The notes beneath the pieces are model-generated. The model searched no databases. It saw only the letters and a program-made list of their open reading frames with translations, and was not told the origin of the DNA. From contig CAJJPG010000001.1 in NCBI GenBank assembly GCA_905193585.1, positions 1 through 42,589 of the forward strand: a stretch of DNA of 42,589 nt, written 5' to 3'. Source of the stretch: an uncultured Oscillospiraceae bacterium (GTDB taxonomy: Bacteria; Bacillota; Clostridia; Oscillospirales; Acutalibacteraceae). Below are positions 42,380 to 42,589 of this stretch, piece by piece (positions within the stretch are counted from its first letter, which is position 1; each line of letters starts with the position of its first letter). The position numbers were made by a program, and so were the translations under genes.

Positions 42380-42589
42380 CTTAATCACGCGCTTAAACAG
42401 GCTTACAGGCAGCAAAGGGAAAACCGCTATTGCTATGCCGAATGCCGTGCTGATTATTGAAAGAATAACCTGTTTAAAGCTGTATCGTCAGGTTTTTCAA
42501 GGATTAAAAGCACATTGTTATTCTCAAAGGCTTTCTTTATTTTTCGCTCTTCTTTTTTCGTGTGTCTGTTCGGATTGTGATGCGGTCGG
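42380..42589 (-). other. Right-edge sequence with a short open minus-strand frame
   Basis: No confident gene. One minus-strand frame is open from the edge to TAA at 42454..42456 and gives 44 residues, very basic then ending NVLLILEKPDDTALNRLFFQ. Downstream of it another frame reads like a membrane helix (QVILSIISTAFGIAIAVFPL) before running antisense into the AraC gene. It could be the tail of a convergent gene, possibly frameshifted. No clear terminator for the AraC gene was found. Confidence 0.25.

Noticed and set aside
42467..42497. AACCTG...CAGGTT followed by TTTC as a terminator for the AraC gene
   Set aside because: The stem is only six base pairs with a 16-base loop and a very short T run.
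1..42589. CRISPR array, insertion sequence or prophage
   Set aside because: No short regularly spaced repeats, transposase-like frames or phage genes were seen; the only strong repeats are the duplicated LamG-like modules.

Overview
The window is about 42.6 kb of a low-to-mid GC Firmicute genome, most likely a gut-type member of the Clostridia (Oscillospiraceae/Ruminococcaceae-like). The evidence is: strong AGGAGG-type ribosome binding sites, Gram-positive lipoprotein and sortase-type signals, two type I dockerin domains, and binding-protein-dependent sugar importers encoded without their own ATPase. No rRNA, tRNA, CRISPR array, phage gene or transposase was seen.

Layout. Nearly everything is one co-directional minus-strand array, read from 41219 down to 241. 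About 21 intact genes are spaced 0-72 bp apart, apart from a 275 bp gap that holds a gene remnant. A divergent AraC-family regulator (41540..42379, +) sits at the head across a 320 bp promoter region, and an intrinsic terminator (about 109..155) lies at the tail. In transcription order: (1) two very large secreted SGNH esterases, one with a dockerin and one with a YPKTG wall-sorting signal; (2) an importer block of a lipoprotein binding protein, a 959-aa binding protein without a lipobox, a permease pair, an NHL/TPR/YIP1 membrane protein, a 1649-aa secreted GH31 with dockerin, a DUF5696-type secreted protein and a second permease pair; (3) a cytoplasmic GH31 and a membrane-anchored GH31; (4) mostly cytoplasmic trimming enzymes: SGNH, SGNH, GH3, a GHL6/GH151-like putative alpha-L-fucosidase, a GH38 alpha-mannosidase and another SGNH; (5) a short pseudogene remnant; (6) L-fucose isomerase and L-fuculose-phosphate aldolase.

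How it fits together (inference). Surface enzymes held by dockerin, sortase or a membrane anchor would deacetylate and trim an acetylated, fucose-containing glycan. Two ABC importers, probably powered by a shared MsmX-type ATPase encoded elsewhere, would bring in the oligosaccharides. Cytoplasmic esterases and glycosidases would finish the job and fucose would enter FucI/FucA. No fuculokinase and no endo-acting polysaccharidase is present. The substrate cannot be fixed from sequence: GH38, GH3 and fucosidase fit host glycans, while repeated GH31 plus acetyl esterases would also fit acetylated plant or microbial polysaccharides.

Most notable: a roughly 200-residue LamG-like module present nine times in three secreted proteins, with one copy duplicated at about 95% DNA identity 18 kb apart; three GH31 paralogues apparently assigned to three cell locations; and the interleaved double importer with two poorly understood partners (NHL-YIP1 and DUF5696).
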